Shown piece by piece: positions 42,137-50,189 of a stretch of 52,241 bases of DNA. Numbering within the stretch: the stretch's first letter is position 1; each line of letters starts with the position of its first letter. A program made the translations under genes and the position numbers. The stretch covers positions 1 through 52,241 of the forward strand of contig NZ_VTHK01000056.1 in the NCBI RefSeq assembly GCF_009765355.1. The letters are read 5' to 3'. Origin of the DNA: Amycolatopsis anabasis. Lineage in GTDB: Bacteria; Actinomycetota; Actinomycetes; Mycobacteriales; Pseudonocardiaceae. The notes under the pieces are model-generated. The model ran no database searches and was not told where the DNA came from. It saw only the letters and a list, made by a program, of their open reading frames with translations.

Positions 42137-42943
42137 TCAACGCCCGCGTTCGGCCGCCTTCTCCGCGCGCCACTCCTCGTCGTTCTTGCCGAGGCGCCAG
42201 TAGCCGGAGATGGAGAGCAGGTCCTTGCGCACGCCCCGCTCGTCGAGCAGGTGGCGGCGCAGTTCGCGGACGAAACCCGCCTCGCCGTGCACGAACGCCT
42301 GGACCACGCCCGCCGGGAAGTCCAGCCCGCGCACCGCGCGCACCAGGTCGTCACCGGCGGAGCGGTGCAGCCAGTGGATCTGCGCGTCCCCCTTGGTCGG
42401 CAGCCCCTGCTCCTCGGCGGCGTCGGAGACCAGGATGAACGCCCGCACCGGCACCCCGGCCGGGATCGCCTCCAGCGCGGCGCCGATCGCGGGGAGCGCG
42501 CTCTCGTCGCCGACGAGCAGGTGCCAGTCGGCCTCCGCGCCCGGGGCGTAGGCGCCGCCGGGCCCGACGAAGAGCAGTTCGTCGCCCGGCTTCGCCGCCT
42601 TTGCCCACGGTCCGGCGATGCCCTCGTCGCCGTGGACCACGAAATCGAAGGCGAGTTCGCCCGCCGCCTGGTCGAAGTAGCGAACGGTGTAGGTCCGCAG
42701 CTTCGGCTGGTGCTCGGGCGGCAACTGCGCGCGGACCGCGTGCAGGTCCAGCGGCTCCGGGTACTCCACCCCGGGCTCCTTGAACACCACTTTGACGTAG
42801 GCGTCGGTGAATTCGTTGGGGGTGAACGCGGCGAGGCCGTCACCACCCGCGATGATCCTGATCATGTGCGGGGTGAGTTGCTCGGTCCGCAATACGGTCA
42901 GGCGAATGACCGACATGTTCCGGCGACCGCGCGCCTCCGCCAT
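42137..42943 (-). CDS. Siderophore-interacting protein (ferric-siderophore reductase, ViuB-like)
   Basis: 268 residues; ATG with GAGGAG upstream. FAD-binding domain with RTYTVRYFDQAAGELAFDF (about residues 83-101) and the NAD(P)H-binding domain with LLVGDESALPAIG. It releases iron from imported ferric siderophores by reduction. The iron box at 42971-42989 stands 28 bases upstream, so it should be repressed by IdeR/DtxR when iron is plentiful. No siderophore synthesis or uptake genes are nearby. Confidence 0.92.
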   Translation of the reverse strand: MAEARGRRNMSVIRLTVLRTEQLTPHMIRIIAGGDGLAAFTPNEFTDAYVKVVFKEPGVEYPEPLDLHAVRAQLPPEHQPKLRTYTVRYFDQAAGELAFDFVVHGDEGIAGPWAKAAKPGDELLFVGPGGAYAPGAEADWHLLVGDESALPAIGAALEAIPAGVPVRAFILVSDAAEEQGLPTKGDAQIHWLHRSAGDDLVRAVRGLDFPAGVVQAFVHGEAGFVRELRRHLLDERGVRKDLLSISGYWRLGKNDEEWRAEKAAERGR

Positions 42944-42970
42944 TTGCCACTCCTCACTACGTTCAACACT

Positions 42971-42989
42971 TGAGGCAAGGCTACCCTAA
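42971..42989. promoter_or_regulatory. IdeR/DtxR iron box
   Basis: A 19-base site matching the TTAGGTTAGGCTAACCTAA consensus at 15 positions by direct comparison. The right half, GGCTACCCTAA, differs at one base. It lies between the divergent siderophore-interacting protein gene (28 bases) and the DUF1707 gene (43 bases), so it could act on either. Confidence 0.7.
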
Positions 42990-43032
42990 TCGTGATCGAC
43001 GCGCCCGTTCCGGATCTCCGGGGATTTCCCCG

Positions 43033-43644
43033 ATGGCACACCAATTCTCCGTCGTTAGCCTTTTCGCCATGACGGGACTTGGGGGAGATCCGGCGAATCT
43101 GCGCGTATCGGACGCGGAACGGGAACATGTGGTGTCCTTGCTCAACAAGGCAACCGGACGCGGCCTGCTCGATCTGGACGAATTCACCACCCGCACCGAT
43201 CTGGCCCTCGCGGCCCGCACCCGCGGCGAACTGAACTGGGTGCTGATCGATCTGCCGGGCCTCGTGCGCACCGCGGCCCCGGAGTCCGGCGAACGCCTGG
43301 AACTGCGCGAGGCGGGCAGCGCCATCACGCGGCGTGGCGCGTGGGCGGTCCCGAAGGTCCTGGTGCTGCACCCGAAGCACCGCACGGTCCGAGTCGACTT
43401 CACCGAAGCGCGCATCGACCACCGGGTGGTGCGTATCGAACTGCACGGCGGCGCGACGCAGGTCCGGCTCTGGCTGCCCGAAGGCGCCACGATCGACATC
43501 GACGGGTTGTGGACCAAGCGAAAGCCCGCCCAGGTACGGGACAGGGGTGGTTTCGTCGGCTCCGGCGGGACGCCGCATTTCGTGCTCGCCGGACGGGCGG
43601 CGAACGGGATGGTCTCGGTGCTGCCGCCTCCAGTCCGCTCATGA
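43033..43644 (+). CDS. DUF1707 protein
   Basis: 203 residues from the ATG at 43033 (weak GGGGA upstream); an internal ATG at 43069 begins MTGLGGDPANLRVSD, closer to the usual DUF1707 start, and may be the true one. The N-terminal DUF1707 domain has LRVSDAEREHVVSLL and GRGLLDLDEFTTR. The C-terminal half is a beta-rich region of unknown fold. No membrane helix is seen, unlike many DUF1707 proteins. The role is unknown. Confidence 0.75.
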   Translation: MAHQFSVVSLFAMTGLGGDPANLRVSDAEREHVVSLLNKATGRGLLDLDEFTTRTDLALAARTRGELNWVLIDLPGLVRTAAPESGERLELREAGSAITRRGAWAVPKVLVLHPKHRTVRVDFTEARIDHRVVRIELHGGATQVRLWLPEGATIDIDGLWTKRKPAQVRDRGGFVGSGGTPHFVLAGRAANGMVSVLPPPVRS

Positions 43645-43803
43645 CACGGGACTGGGCGACCAGTCATCGAAGTGACGTCCGTACCCCGCTCGGTGTCGAC
43701 CATGGGAGTACCCCGTGGTGTCTGCCCTGGCCGGACGCGCCCAGCCCCGCCGAAAAGGCACCGTAACCGCCGGGACGACTAACCCGGAACGAGAGGTGCG
43801 GCA

Positions 43804-45870
43804 ATGGCGGGGAGAACCAGGGCACGGGAGTTCTTCGCACTCCCGGCGGGGCGGCTGGCGAAGCGGATCACGATGGGGCTGTGGCTGCTGGCGCTCGCGG
43901 TCGCGCTGCCGGTCGGGCTGAACATCGGCTCGGTGCAAACCGACCGGACGACCGATCGGCTGCCCGCCGACGCCCAGTCCACCCAGGTCGCCGAACTGGC
44001 CGACCGCATTCCCGGCGGGGACGGCGACCAGGTCCTGGTCGTCTACCACCGCGACGGCGGGCTCACCGGCTCGGACCGGGCGGCCGCCGAGGACCACCGG
44101 ACGACCCTGGGCGTGCGCATGCCGCTCGCGTCCTCGGCCGACGGGGCCACCGCGATGTTCGCCGCGGGGCAACCGAACCCGGGCGACGACGAGCAGGCCA
44201 CCGCCGAGTTCGTCGACCGGGTGCGCGGGGCGGTGGCGGGGCATCCGGACGGGGTGAGCGTCCAGGTGACCGGTCCGAGCGCGATCGGCGCCGACATCGA
44301 CGCGGTGTTCGAGGGGCTCGACGTCACGCTGATGCTGGTGACCACCGCCGTGGTGGCGCTCCTGCTGATCGTCACCTACCGCAGCCCGTTCCTCTGGCTG
44401 GTGCCGTTGCTGGCGGTCGGCGCCGCCGCGGTGCTGTCCATGGCCGTGATCTACGCGGTGGCCCGGGCCACCGGGATCACCGTGTCCACGCAGAGTTTCG
44501 CGATCACCATCGTGCTCGTCTTCGGCGCGGGGACCGACTACGCGATGCTGCTGGTGGCCCGCTACCGCGAGGAACTGCGCCGGAACGCCGACGTGCACCA
44601 GGCGATGCGGACCGCGCTGCGCGGGGTCGGGCCGGCGATCCTCGCCTCCGCGTCGACCGTCACGCTCGGCTTGCTGTGCCTGCTCGCCGCGCGGATGAAC
44701 GACATCTCCGGACTCGGCCTGTGCGGTGCGCTCGGCATCGCGTGCACGCTGGTCACCATGCTGACCCTGTTCCCCGCGCTGCTGACCGCGGCCGGCCGGC
44801 GGGTGTTCTGGCCGCGGATCCCGCGGTTCGGCACCACGGCGCCCGCGGGCGCGAACCGGTGGAGGCGCCTCGGCGGCCGGGCGCTCGCCGCGCCCGCGCG
44901 CACGGCGGCGGTCAGCACGGCGGTGCTCGGCGCGCTCGCCTTCGGTGTGCTGGACCTGCGCGGCGATCTCGGCCAGACCGACCAGTTCACCTCGCCTCCC
45001 GAATCGGTCACCGGATACGCGACGCTCGGCGCCGCGTTCCCGGAACAGTCCGGGCGGCCGATGACCATCGCCACGCGCACCGGGGACGCCGACCGGATCG
45101 CCGCGCTCGCCCGCGCGGTGCCGGGGGTCGCGCGGGTGGAAACCGATCGTTCGGGTGCGGGCTGGACGCTGCTCGAGGCGTCCCCGGCCGCCGCGCCGGA
45201 CACCCCGGCCGAAACCGGCACCGTGGCCGCCTTGCGCGCCGCGGTGGGCGCGGACGCGCTGGTGGGCGGGGACGCGGCGGAGAAACTCGACAGCCGGGAC
45301 GCGACCGCGCGCGACAACGCGCTCGTGCTGCCCCTGGTCCTGGCCGTCGTGCTGCTCGTCCTGGTCCTGTTGCTGCGTGCCCTGGTGGCCTCGCTGGTGG
45401 TCGTGGCCACCGTGGTGCTGTGCTTCGCGGCCGCGCTCGGCATCGGCGCGCTCGCCTTCGACGGGCTGTTCGGATTCGCCGGGACCGAGCCGAACCTGCC
45501 CGCGCTGAGTTTCGTGTTCGGCGTGGCGCTCGGCGTCGACTATTCGATCTTCCTGGTGGCCCGGATACGCGACGACGCCGCCCGGTTCGGGACCGCGGAG
45601 GCGACCCGCCGGGCCCTGCGGTCCACCGGACCGGTGATCGCCTCGGCCGGAGTGGTGCTGGCCGCCACGTTCGCGGTACTCATGGCACTGCCGTTCGTGC
45701 CGATGGTGGAGGTGGGCTTCGTGGTGGCCGCCGGGGTCCTGCTGCAGACGCTGGTCGTGCAGCCGCTGCTGGTCGCTCCCCTGCTGGCGCGCCTGGGCGA
45801 ACGGGCCTGGTGGCCCGCGGTGCGCGAACCGGCCCGCGCACCGCGGCAACCGGAGACGATGGGGGCGTGA
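43804..45870 (+). CDS. MMPL-family exporter
   Basis: 688 residues, with RND/MMPL architecture in two halves: a helix at about 20-40, a periplasmic loop, then five or six helices, repeated once. The proton-relay segments include FGAGTDYAMLLVARYRE in half one and FGVALGVDYSIFLVARIRDD in half two, each with the conserved Asp-Tyr. MMPLs export lipids, siderophores or drugs. It is the first gene of an operon with a sensor kinase and response regulator (GTGA overlap), so it is probably an inducible exporter. Confidence 0.95.
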   Translation: MAGRTRAREFFALPAGRLAKRITMGLWLLALAVALPVGLNIGSVQTDRTTDRLPADAQSTQVAELADRIPGGDGDQVLVVYHRDGGLTGSDRAAAEDHRTTLGVRMPLASSADGATAMFAAGQPNPGDDEQATAEFVDRVRGAVAGHPDGVSVQVTGPSAIGADIDAVFEGLDVTLMLVTTAVVALLLIVTYRSPFLWLVPLLAVGAAAVLSMAVIYAVARATGITVSTQSFAITIVLVFGAGTDYAMLLVARYREELRRNADVHQAMRTALRGVGPAILASASTVTLGLLCLLAARMNDISGLGLCGALGIACTLVTMLTLFPALLTAAGRRVFWPRIPRFGTTAPAGANRWRRLGGRALAAPARTAAVSTAVLGALAFGVLDLRGDLGQTDQFTSPPESVTGYATLGAAFPEQSGRPMTIATRTGDADRIAALARAVPGVARVETDRSGAGWTLLEASPAAAPDTPAETGTVAALRAAVGADALVGGDAAEKLDSRDATARDNALVLPLVLAVVLLVLVLLLRALVASLVVVATVVLCFAAALGIGALAFDGLFGFAGTEPNLPALSFVFGVALGVDYSIFLVARIRDDAARFGTAEATRRALRSTGPVIASAGVVLAATFAVLMALPFVPMVEVGFVVAAGVLLQTLVVQPLLVAPLLARLGERAWWPAVREPARAPRQPETMGA

Positions 45871-47048
45871 ACTCCGCCGCACCGGATCGGCGCCGGATCG
45901 GGAAAACCGATCTGGCGCTGACCGCCGCCCTGCTCGCCGCCGAACTCGCCACGGCCGGGCTGGCCCCGTCGTCCTGGTTCGAGGGGCGGCCGCTGGATCC
46001 GCTGGGCGTGGCGCTGCTGGCGGCGACCGTGCTGCCGGTCCTGCTGCGCCGGCTCCGGCCGATGCTCGCGCTCGCCCTGTGCGCCGCGGCTTCCATCGCC
46101 TACCACGCGGTGGACTACCCGCACGAGGTGACGCTGCCCGCGGCGATGGTGTTGCTGTACACCGTCGCGGTCACCGGCAGCTGGCAACGGCTGCTCGTCA
46201 CCGTGTTGCCGATGTTCCTGCTCATCTCGCTGGTCATCGGCCTCACCCAGGAGGGCCCGCCCGGGGCGGAGGTGGCCGCCCCGCTGGGCTGGCTGGCCGT
46301 CGCCGCGGTCTTCGGCGCGGCCGTCCGGTCGCACCGGGCGTACGTCGGTTCCATCACCGAACGCGCGGAACGGGCCGAGCACACCCGGGAGGAAGAGGCG
46401 GCGCGCCGGGTCGCCGAGGAACGGCTGCGGATCGCCCGCGACCTGCACGACGCGCTGGCGCACACGATCGTGGTGATCAACGCGCATGCCGGGGTCGCCG
46501 CGCATCTCCTCGGTGAACGTCCGGACGATCCGGCGCTGGCCCGCGTCGCCGAACCGCTGCGCACCATCGCGGCGGCGAGCAGCACCGCGCTGGCGGAACT
46601 GCGCACCACGCTGGATGTGTTGCGGGGCAACGATTCCGAACCGGATCGCCAGCCGACGCCGGGGATCGACCGGCTGCCCGAACTCGCCGAATCGACCCGT
46701 GCCGCGGGGATCGAGGTCGCGGTCCGGGTGCTCGGCGAACCACGCGAACTCGGTCAGGGCGCCGAGATCACGCTGTACCGGATCGCCCAGGAAGCGCTGA
46801 CCAACGTCGTCAAACACGCCGGCGCCACGGCGGCCACCGTGCTCCTCGAGCACACCCCCGGCGAGGTCCGCCTGGAGATCACCGACAACGGCCGCGGCCC
46901 TGCCACGCGATCGGGCGGGGGTTACGGCATCATCGGCATGACCGAGCGCGCGCACGCCCTCGGTGGCGGGCTCACCGCGGGCCCCGGCCGGGACGGCGGT
47001 TTCACGGTCACCGCGATCCTGCCGATCCGGAAGCGGGAGGGCACGTGA
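45867..47048 (+). CDS. Sensor histidine kinase, HisKA_3
   Basis: 393 residues from a GTG overlapping the MMPL stop. Four to five membrane helices up to about residue 150, a coiled linker (about 158-185), phosphoacceptor His194 (RDLHDALAHTI) and HATPase_c with QEALTNVVKHAG, DNGRGP and GYGIIGMTERA. A Ser/Ala/Asp-rich stretch follows DVLRGNDSEPDRQ. It pairs with the regulator encoded next (GTGA overlap at 47045-47048). Confidence 0.95.
   Translation: MNSAAPDRRRIGKTDLALTAALLAAELATAGLAPSSWFEGRPLDPLGVALLAATVLPVLLRRLRPMLALALCAAASIAYHAVDYPHEVTLPAAMVLLYTVAVTGSWQRLLVTVLPMFLLISLVIGLTQEGPPGAEVAAPLGWLAVAAVFGAAVRSHRAYVGSITERAERAEHTREEEAARRVAEERLRIARDLHDALAHTIVVINAHAGVAAHLLGERPDDPALARVAEPLRTIAAASSTALAELRTTLDVLRGNDSEPDRQPTPGIDRLPELAESTRAAGIEVAVRVLGEPRELGQGAEITLYRIAQEALTNVVKHAGATAATVLLEHTPGEVRLEITDNGRGPATRSGGGYGIIGMTERAHALGGGLTAGPGRDGGFTVTAILPIRKREGT
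45868..45870 (+). other. GTGA start/stop coupling MMPL to its kinase
   Basis: The GTG start of the kinase (45867-45869) and the TGA stop of the MMPL gene (45868-45870) share two bases, which decides the kinase start and implies re-initiation by the same ribosome. Confidence 0.7.
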
Positions 47049-47716
47049 CCATCCGGGTACTGCTCGCCGACGATCAGGCGCTGGTGCGCAGCGCGTTCGC
47101 CCTGCTGATCGGTTCCGCACCGGATCTGGAGGTCGTCGGCGAGGCCGGGGACGGCGCCGCCGCGGTCGAGCAGGCCCGGGCCACCCGCGCGGACGTGGTG
47201 GTGATGGACATCCGGATGCCCGGCGCCGACGGTATCGAGGCCACCGCGCGGATCGCCGCGGACGAGGATCTGACCGGGGTGCGGGTGCTCATCCTGACCA
47301 CGTTCGAAAGCGACGAGAACGTGCTCGCCGCGCTCCGCGCCGGGGCGAGCGGTTTCCTGGTCAAGGACACCCAGCCCGCGAACCTGCTCGCGGCGATCCG
47401 CACGGTGGCGGCCGGGGACGCGTTGCTCTCCCCCGGCGCCACCCGGTCGCTGATCACCAAGGTGCTCGCGATCCCGGACACCGGCACGCACGAGGTGCCC
47501 TCGCTGGACGTGCTGACCGACCGGGAACGCGAGGTGCTCGCCCTCATCGGGCGCGGGCTGAGCAACGCCGAGATCGCCGATGCGCTGGTGATCAGCCCGC
47601 TGACCGCGAAGACCTACGTGAGCAGGCTGCTGACCAAACTCGATGCCCGCGACCGCGCGCAACTGGTGATCACGGCGTACGAATCCGGTCTGATCAGAAT
47701 CCGCGAACGCGAGTGA
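47045..47716 (+). CDS. NarL/LuxR-family response regulator
   Basis: 223 residues, GTG start. Receiver domain with DD at 9-10, phosphoacceptor Asp55 (VVMDIRMPG), Thr in ILTTFESDE and Lys in VKDTQP. LuxR helix-turn-helix at about 155-215 (LTDREREVLALIGRGLSNAEIADALVISPLTAKTYVSRLL). It probably controls the MMPL operon. Its 3' end overlaps the convergent PPOX gene by 23 bases. Confidence 0.95.
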   Translation: MTIRVLLADDQALVRSAFALLIGSAPDLEVVGEAGDGAAAVEQARATRADVVVMDIRMPGADGIEATARIAADEDLTGVRVLILTTFESDENVLAALRAGASGFLVKDTQPANLLAAIRTVAAGDALLSPGATRSLITKVLAIPDTGTHEVPSLDVLTDREREVLALIGRGLSNAEIADALVISPLTAKTYVSRLLTKLDARDRAQLVITAYESGLIRIRERE

Positions 47717-48125
47717 TCTCGATCCGCACCGGAACGAAGTAGACCGCGCTGAATTCCTCGGGGCTGCCGCTGACCTCGACCATGGCCTCCGCGTACTTCT
47801 CCAGGTAGGCCGGGTTCTCGTGCGGCAGCGGCTGGTCCTCGAGCTGCCGCGCCCGCCCGCGCAGCACCACGATGTCGCCGCCGTCGGAGGCGGCGTCGAA
47901 ATTCAGCGACACCTGGGGCCGCTCGCGGATGTGGTTGAGCCGGTGCGCGTCCTGCCGGTTGTAGATGAGGATGCCGTCGTCGTCCTGCAGGAACCACACC
48001 GGATTGGGCTGCGGGGTGCCGTCCGCGCCGACGGTGGTCCACCAGATGAGCCTCTCGTCGCGCAGGCGGGTGCGGACGCGTTCGCCGAAGGGGGTCGACG
48101 GGTCGGGGAGAGCGGTGATCGTCAT
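47694..48125 (-). CDS. PPOX-fold, probably F420-dependent oxidoreductase (TIGR03667-like)
   Basis: 143 residues of the split beta-barrel flavin-binding fold: LIWWTTVGADGTPQPNPVWFLQDDDGILIYNR near residues 26-57, then SLNFDAASDGGDIVVLRGRA. Small PPOX-class proteins in actinobacteria often use F420 or bind heme/biliverdin; the length and the WFLQDDDGILIYNR segment favour the F420 group, which is a family-level inference. It overlaps the convergent response regulator gene. Confidence 0.85.
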   Translation of the reverse strand: MTITALPDPSTPFGERVRTRLRDERLIWWTTVGADGTPQPNPVWFLQDDDGILIYNRQDAHRLNHIRERPQVSLNFDAASDGGDIVVLRGRARQLEDQPLPHENPAYLEKYAEAMVEVSGSPEEFSAVYFVPVRIEITRVRGF

Positions 48126-48182
48126 GGCTTCATCGTAGGCGCGCGTGCGGCGCGGAATTCCCGTTGTGCCAAGCTTTCTCAG

Positions 48183-48635
48183 GTGACCGCACCGCGCCGC
48201 CTCCCGTCCCCGCAGATCCTGGCCGCGATCGTCGTCGTGGTGGTCGCCGCCGCGGTGGCGGCGCTGGTGATCTGGGGAGCGAACCGGACGGTGCCGGGCA
48301 CCGCGTCACCGATCCCCTGCCCGCGCGAGATCCTGACCTACTTCCACACCGACGCGGACATGCTGGCCGCGCAGGACAAGGTGCGCGATCCGCGCATCCA
48401 GTCGACGACCTCGGAGACCCAGCTCCAGGCCTACGAGCGGTTCAAGGTGATCTTCAAGGACCAGCCCGAGCTGGTGGAACTCGCGCGGCCGGAGGCCCTG
48501 CCCGCCTCGATCACCGTGTTCCCGACCGCCGAAGCCGACCGCGAGCAGCTCGTCGCCTGGCTGCGCGCGCAGCTCCCGGCGGCCCAGGAGGTCGACGGGC
48601 TCCGCTGCCCGTGGCGGCGACCGGCCGCGAACTAG
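48183..48635 (+). CDS. Stand-alone FtsX extracellular-domain-like protein with N-terminal helix
   Basis: 150 residues from a GTG start with no clear ribosome-binding site. One membrane helix (about 11-33) is followed by an extracytoplasmic domain resembling the FtsX ECD: ILTYFHTDADMLAAQDKV, a helix-strand unit with YERFKVIFKDQPELVELARPEALPASITV. FtsX ECDs recruit peptidoglycan hydrolases. The rest of FtsX (permease helices) is missing and no FtsE is nearby. Its stop overlaps the convergent hemW stop within CTAG. Confidence 0.7.
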   Translation: MTAPRRLPSPQILAAIVVVVVAAAVAALVIWGANRTVPGTASPIPCPREILTYFHTDADMLAAQDKVRDPRIQSTTSETQLQAYERFKVIFKDQPELVELARPEALPASITVFPTAEADREQLVAWLRAQLPAAQEVDGLRCPWRRPAAN

Positions 48636-49837
48636 CCGACCAGCCTGCGCACCACGCCGTCGGCCAGCAACCGGCCCCGGTCGGTGAGCACCGCCCGCGC
48701 GGAACCGTCCAAAGCGGACGGTTCGAGCAGGCCCTCCGCCGCGGCGGCCCGGGCGGCGCGCACCCCGGCCGGGTCGAGGGCGTCCAGCGGCAGCCCCTCG
48801 GCGAGCCGGAGTTCCAGCATCACGCGTTCCAGGTGGCGGTCGTGGCCGGTGAGCACTTCGCGCCCGGCCGCCGGGGATTCGCCGGAACCGAGCAGGGCCG
48901 CGTACCGCGCCGGATGTTTGACGTTCCACCAGCGCACCCCGCCGACGTGGCTGTGCGCGCCCGGCCCGGCGCCCCACCAGTCCCCGCCGAGCCAGTACCC
49001 GAGGTTGTGCCTGCACCGCGCCGCCGCGGAGGACGCCCAGTTGGACACCTCGTACCAGCGCAGTCCCGCCCCCGCGAGCACCTCGTCGATCAGCTCGTAG
49101 TCGGCGGCGAGCACGTCGTCGTCCGGCGCGGGCAACTCGCCGCGGCGAACCCGCCGGGCGAGCGCGGTCCCCTCCTCGACGATCAGCGCGTACGCGGAAA
49201 CGTGGTCGACCCCGGCCGCCAGGACGGCGTCCAGGGAGGCCCGCAGATCCTCGGCCCGCTCCCCCGGTGTGCCGTAGATGAGGTCCAGGTTGACGTGTTC
49301 GAAGCCCGCGACCCGCGCCTCACCGGCCGCCGCGACCGGGCGGCCGGGTGTGTGCACGCGGTCGAGCACCCGCAGCACGTGCTCGGCGGCGGACTGCATG
49401 CCCAGCGAGACCCGCGTGTAGCCCGCGTCCCGGATCCCGGCGAAGAACTCCGGGGAGGTCGATTCGGGGTTCGACTCGGTGGTCACCTCGGCGCCGGGGG
49501 CCAGCCCGAAAGCGCCGCGGACCGCGTCCAGCACCTCGGCGAGGCCGTCCGCGCCGAGCAGGGACGGCGTGCCACCGCCGACGAACACGGTGTCCACGGC
49601 CGGTGCGGCCCCGAGGACCCGGGCGCCGAGTTCGAGCTCGCGCCGCAGGCCGTCCAGCCAGGACCGGGGCGACGATCCGGACCCGAGTTCGCCCGCGGTG
49701 TAGGTGTTGAAGTCGCAGTACCCGCAGCGCGTGGCGCAGAACGGCACGTGCACGTAGACGCCGAACGGCCGCGTCCCCAGCCCGTCCAGGGCGGATTCGG
49801 GCAGGGCGGCGTCGGGCGGTGTGGTGGTCTCGGGCAC
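48632..49837 (-). CDS. hemW: HemW-type radical SAM protein (heme chaperone, HemN-like)
   Basis: 401 residues from the GTG at 49837. The radical SAM cluster is Cys34, Cys38, Cys41 (CATRCGYC), preceded by VYVHVPF; GGGTPS and LGMQSA follow. It lacks the extra Cys ahead of the cluster seen in true HemN, so HemW (heme trafficking) is the better name than coproporphyrinogen dehydrogenase. The C-terminal HemN_C-like region includes the ERVMLELRLAEGL segment. In M. tuberculosis the corresponding gene (Rv2388c) also precedes sirA. Confidence 0.93.
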   Translation of the reverse strand: MPETTTPPDAALPESALDGLGTRPFGVYVHVPFCATRCGYCDFNTYTAGELGSGSSPRSWLDGLRRELELGARVLGAAPAVDTVFVGGGTPSLLGADGLAEVLDAVRGAFGLAPGAEVTTESNPESTSPEFFAGIRDAGYTRVSLGMQSAAEHVLRVLDRVHTPGRPVAAAGEARVAGFEHVNLDLIYGTPGERAEDLRASLDAVLAAGVDHVSAYALIVEEGTALARRVRRGELPAPDDDVLAADYELIDEVLAGAGLRWYEVSNWASSAAARCRHNLGYWLGGDWWGAGPGAHSHVGGVRWWNVKHPARYAALLGSGESPAAGREVLTGHDRHLERVMLELRLAEGLPLDALDPAGVRAARAAAAEGLLEPSALDGSARAVLTDRGRLLADGVVRRLVG

Positions 49838-49974
49838 CCGTCCAGTGTCGCCGAGCGCTCCCCCGGAGCCGCTCCCGGGCACCCGAAGTGGCGTCGAAGT
49901 CAACCCCGGGTGACGTTGCTCCCAGCATTCGGGCACGCCTGGACCACATTGTGGGCAAATGGCACCCTGGGCGG

Positions 49975-50061
49975 GTGACTTCTGCCGGTGTGCCGCTCGT
50001 GGCTCGACGACACGTCGACCTGCGCCGCGTCGCCAGCGCGCTGTGCCCGGCGTCGAGCTGA
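49975..50061 (+). CDS. Cys-containing leader peptide of the sulfite reductase operon
   Basis: 28 residues from a GTG: a short frame with ARRHVDLRRVASALC near its end and a single Cys codon (50044-50046) four codons before the stop. The pattern RRHVDL...R..SA.C matches the small leader peptides that precede sulfur-assimilation genes in many actinobacteria, some of which control expression by Cys-dependent ribosome stalling. It lies 129 bases ahead of sirA. Confidence 0.75.
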   Translation: MTSAGVPLVARRHVDLRRVASALCPASS

Positions 50062-50107
50062 CCTCCCGCCGCTTCCGCCCACGATCACGGACCAGCCGGC
50101 GTCGAGT
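50002..50107 (+). promoter_or_regulatory. Candidate attenuator with mutually exclusive stems
   Basis: GCTCGACG (50002-50009), inside the leader frame, can pair with CGTCGAGC (50051-50058) or, less one pair, with CGTCGAG (50100-50106). The two partners belong to an 11-base direct repeat (50047-50057 and 50096-50106). The Cys codon stands just before the first partner, so a stalled ribosome would mask it. Hairpin choice controlling sirA is inference; GC-rich sequence makes such stems common. Confidence 0.45.
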
Positions 50108-50189
50108 TCGCCGCGGATCGCTCCCACCACCTTTGACCAGGGCGTTCACGGTGCGCACGGCGCCTTCCACCCGCCCCGGAGGACGACAG

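Noticed and set aside
42137..42943. Siderophore biosynthesis cluster around the iron box
   Set aside because: Only the reductase is present; no NRPS, salicylate or uptake genes are nearby.
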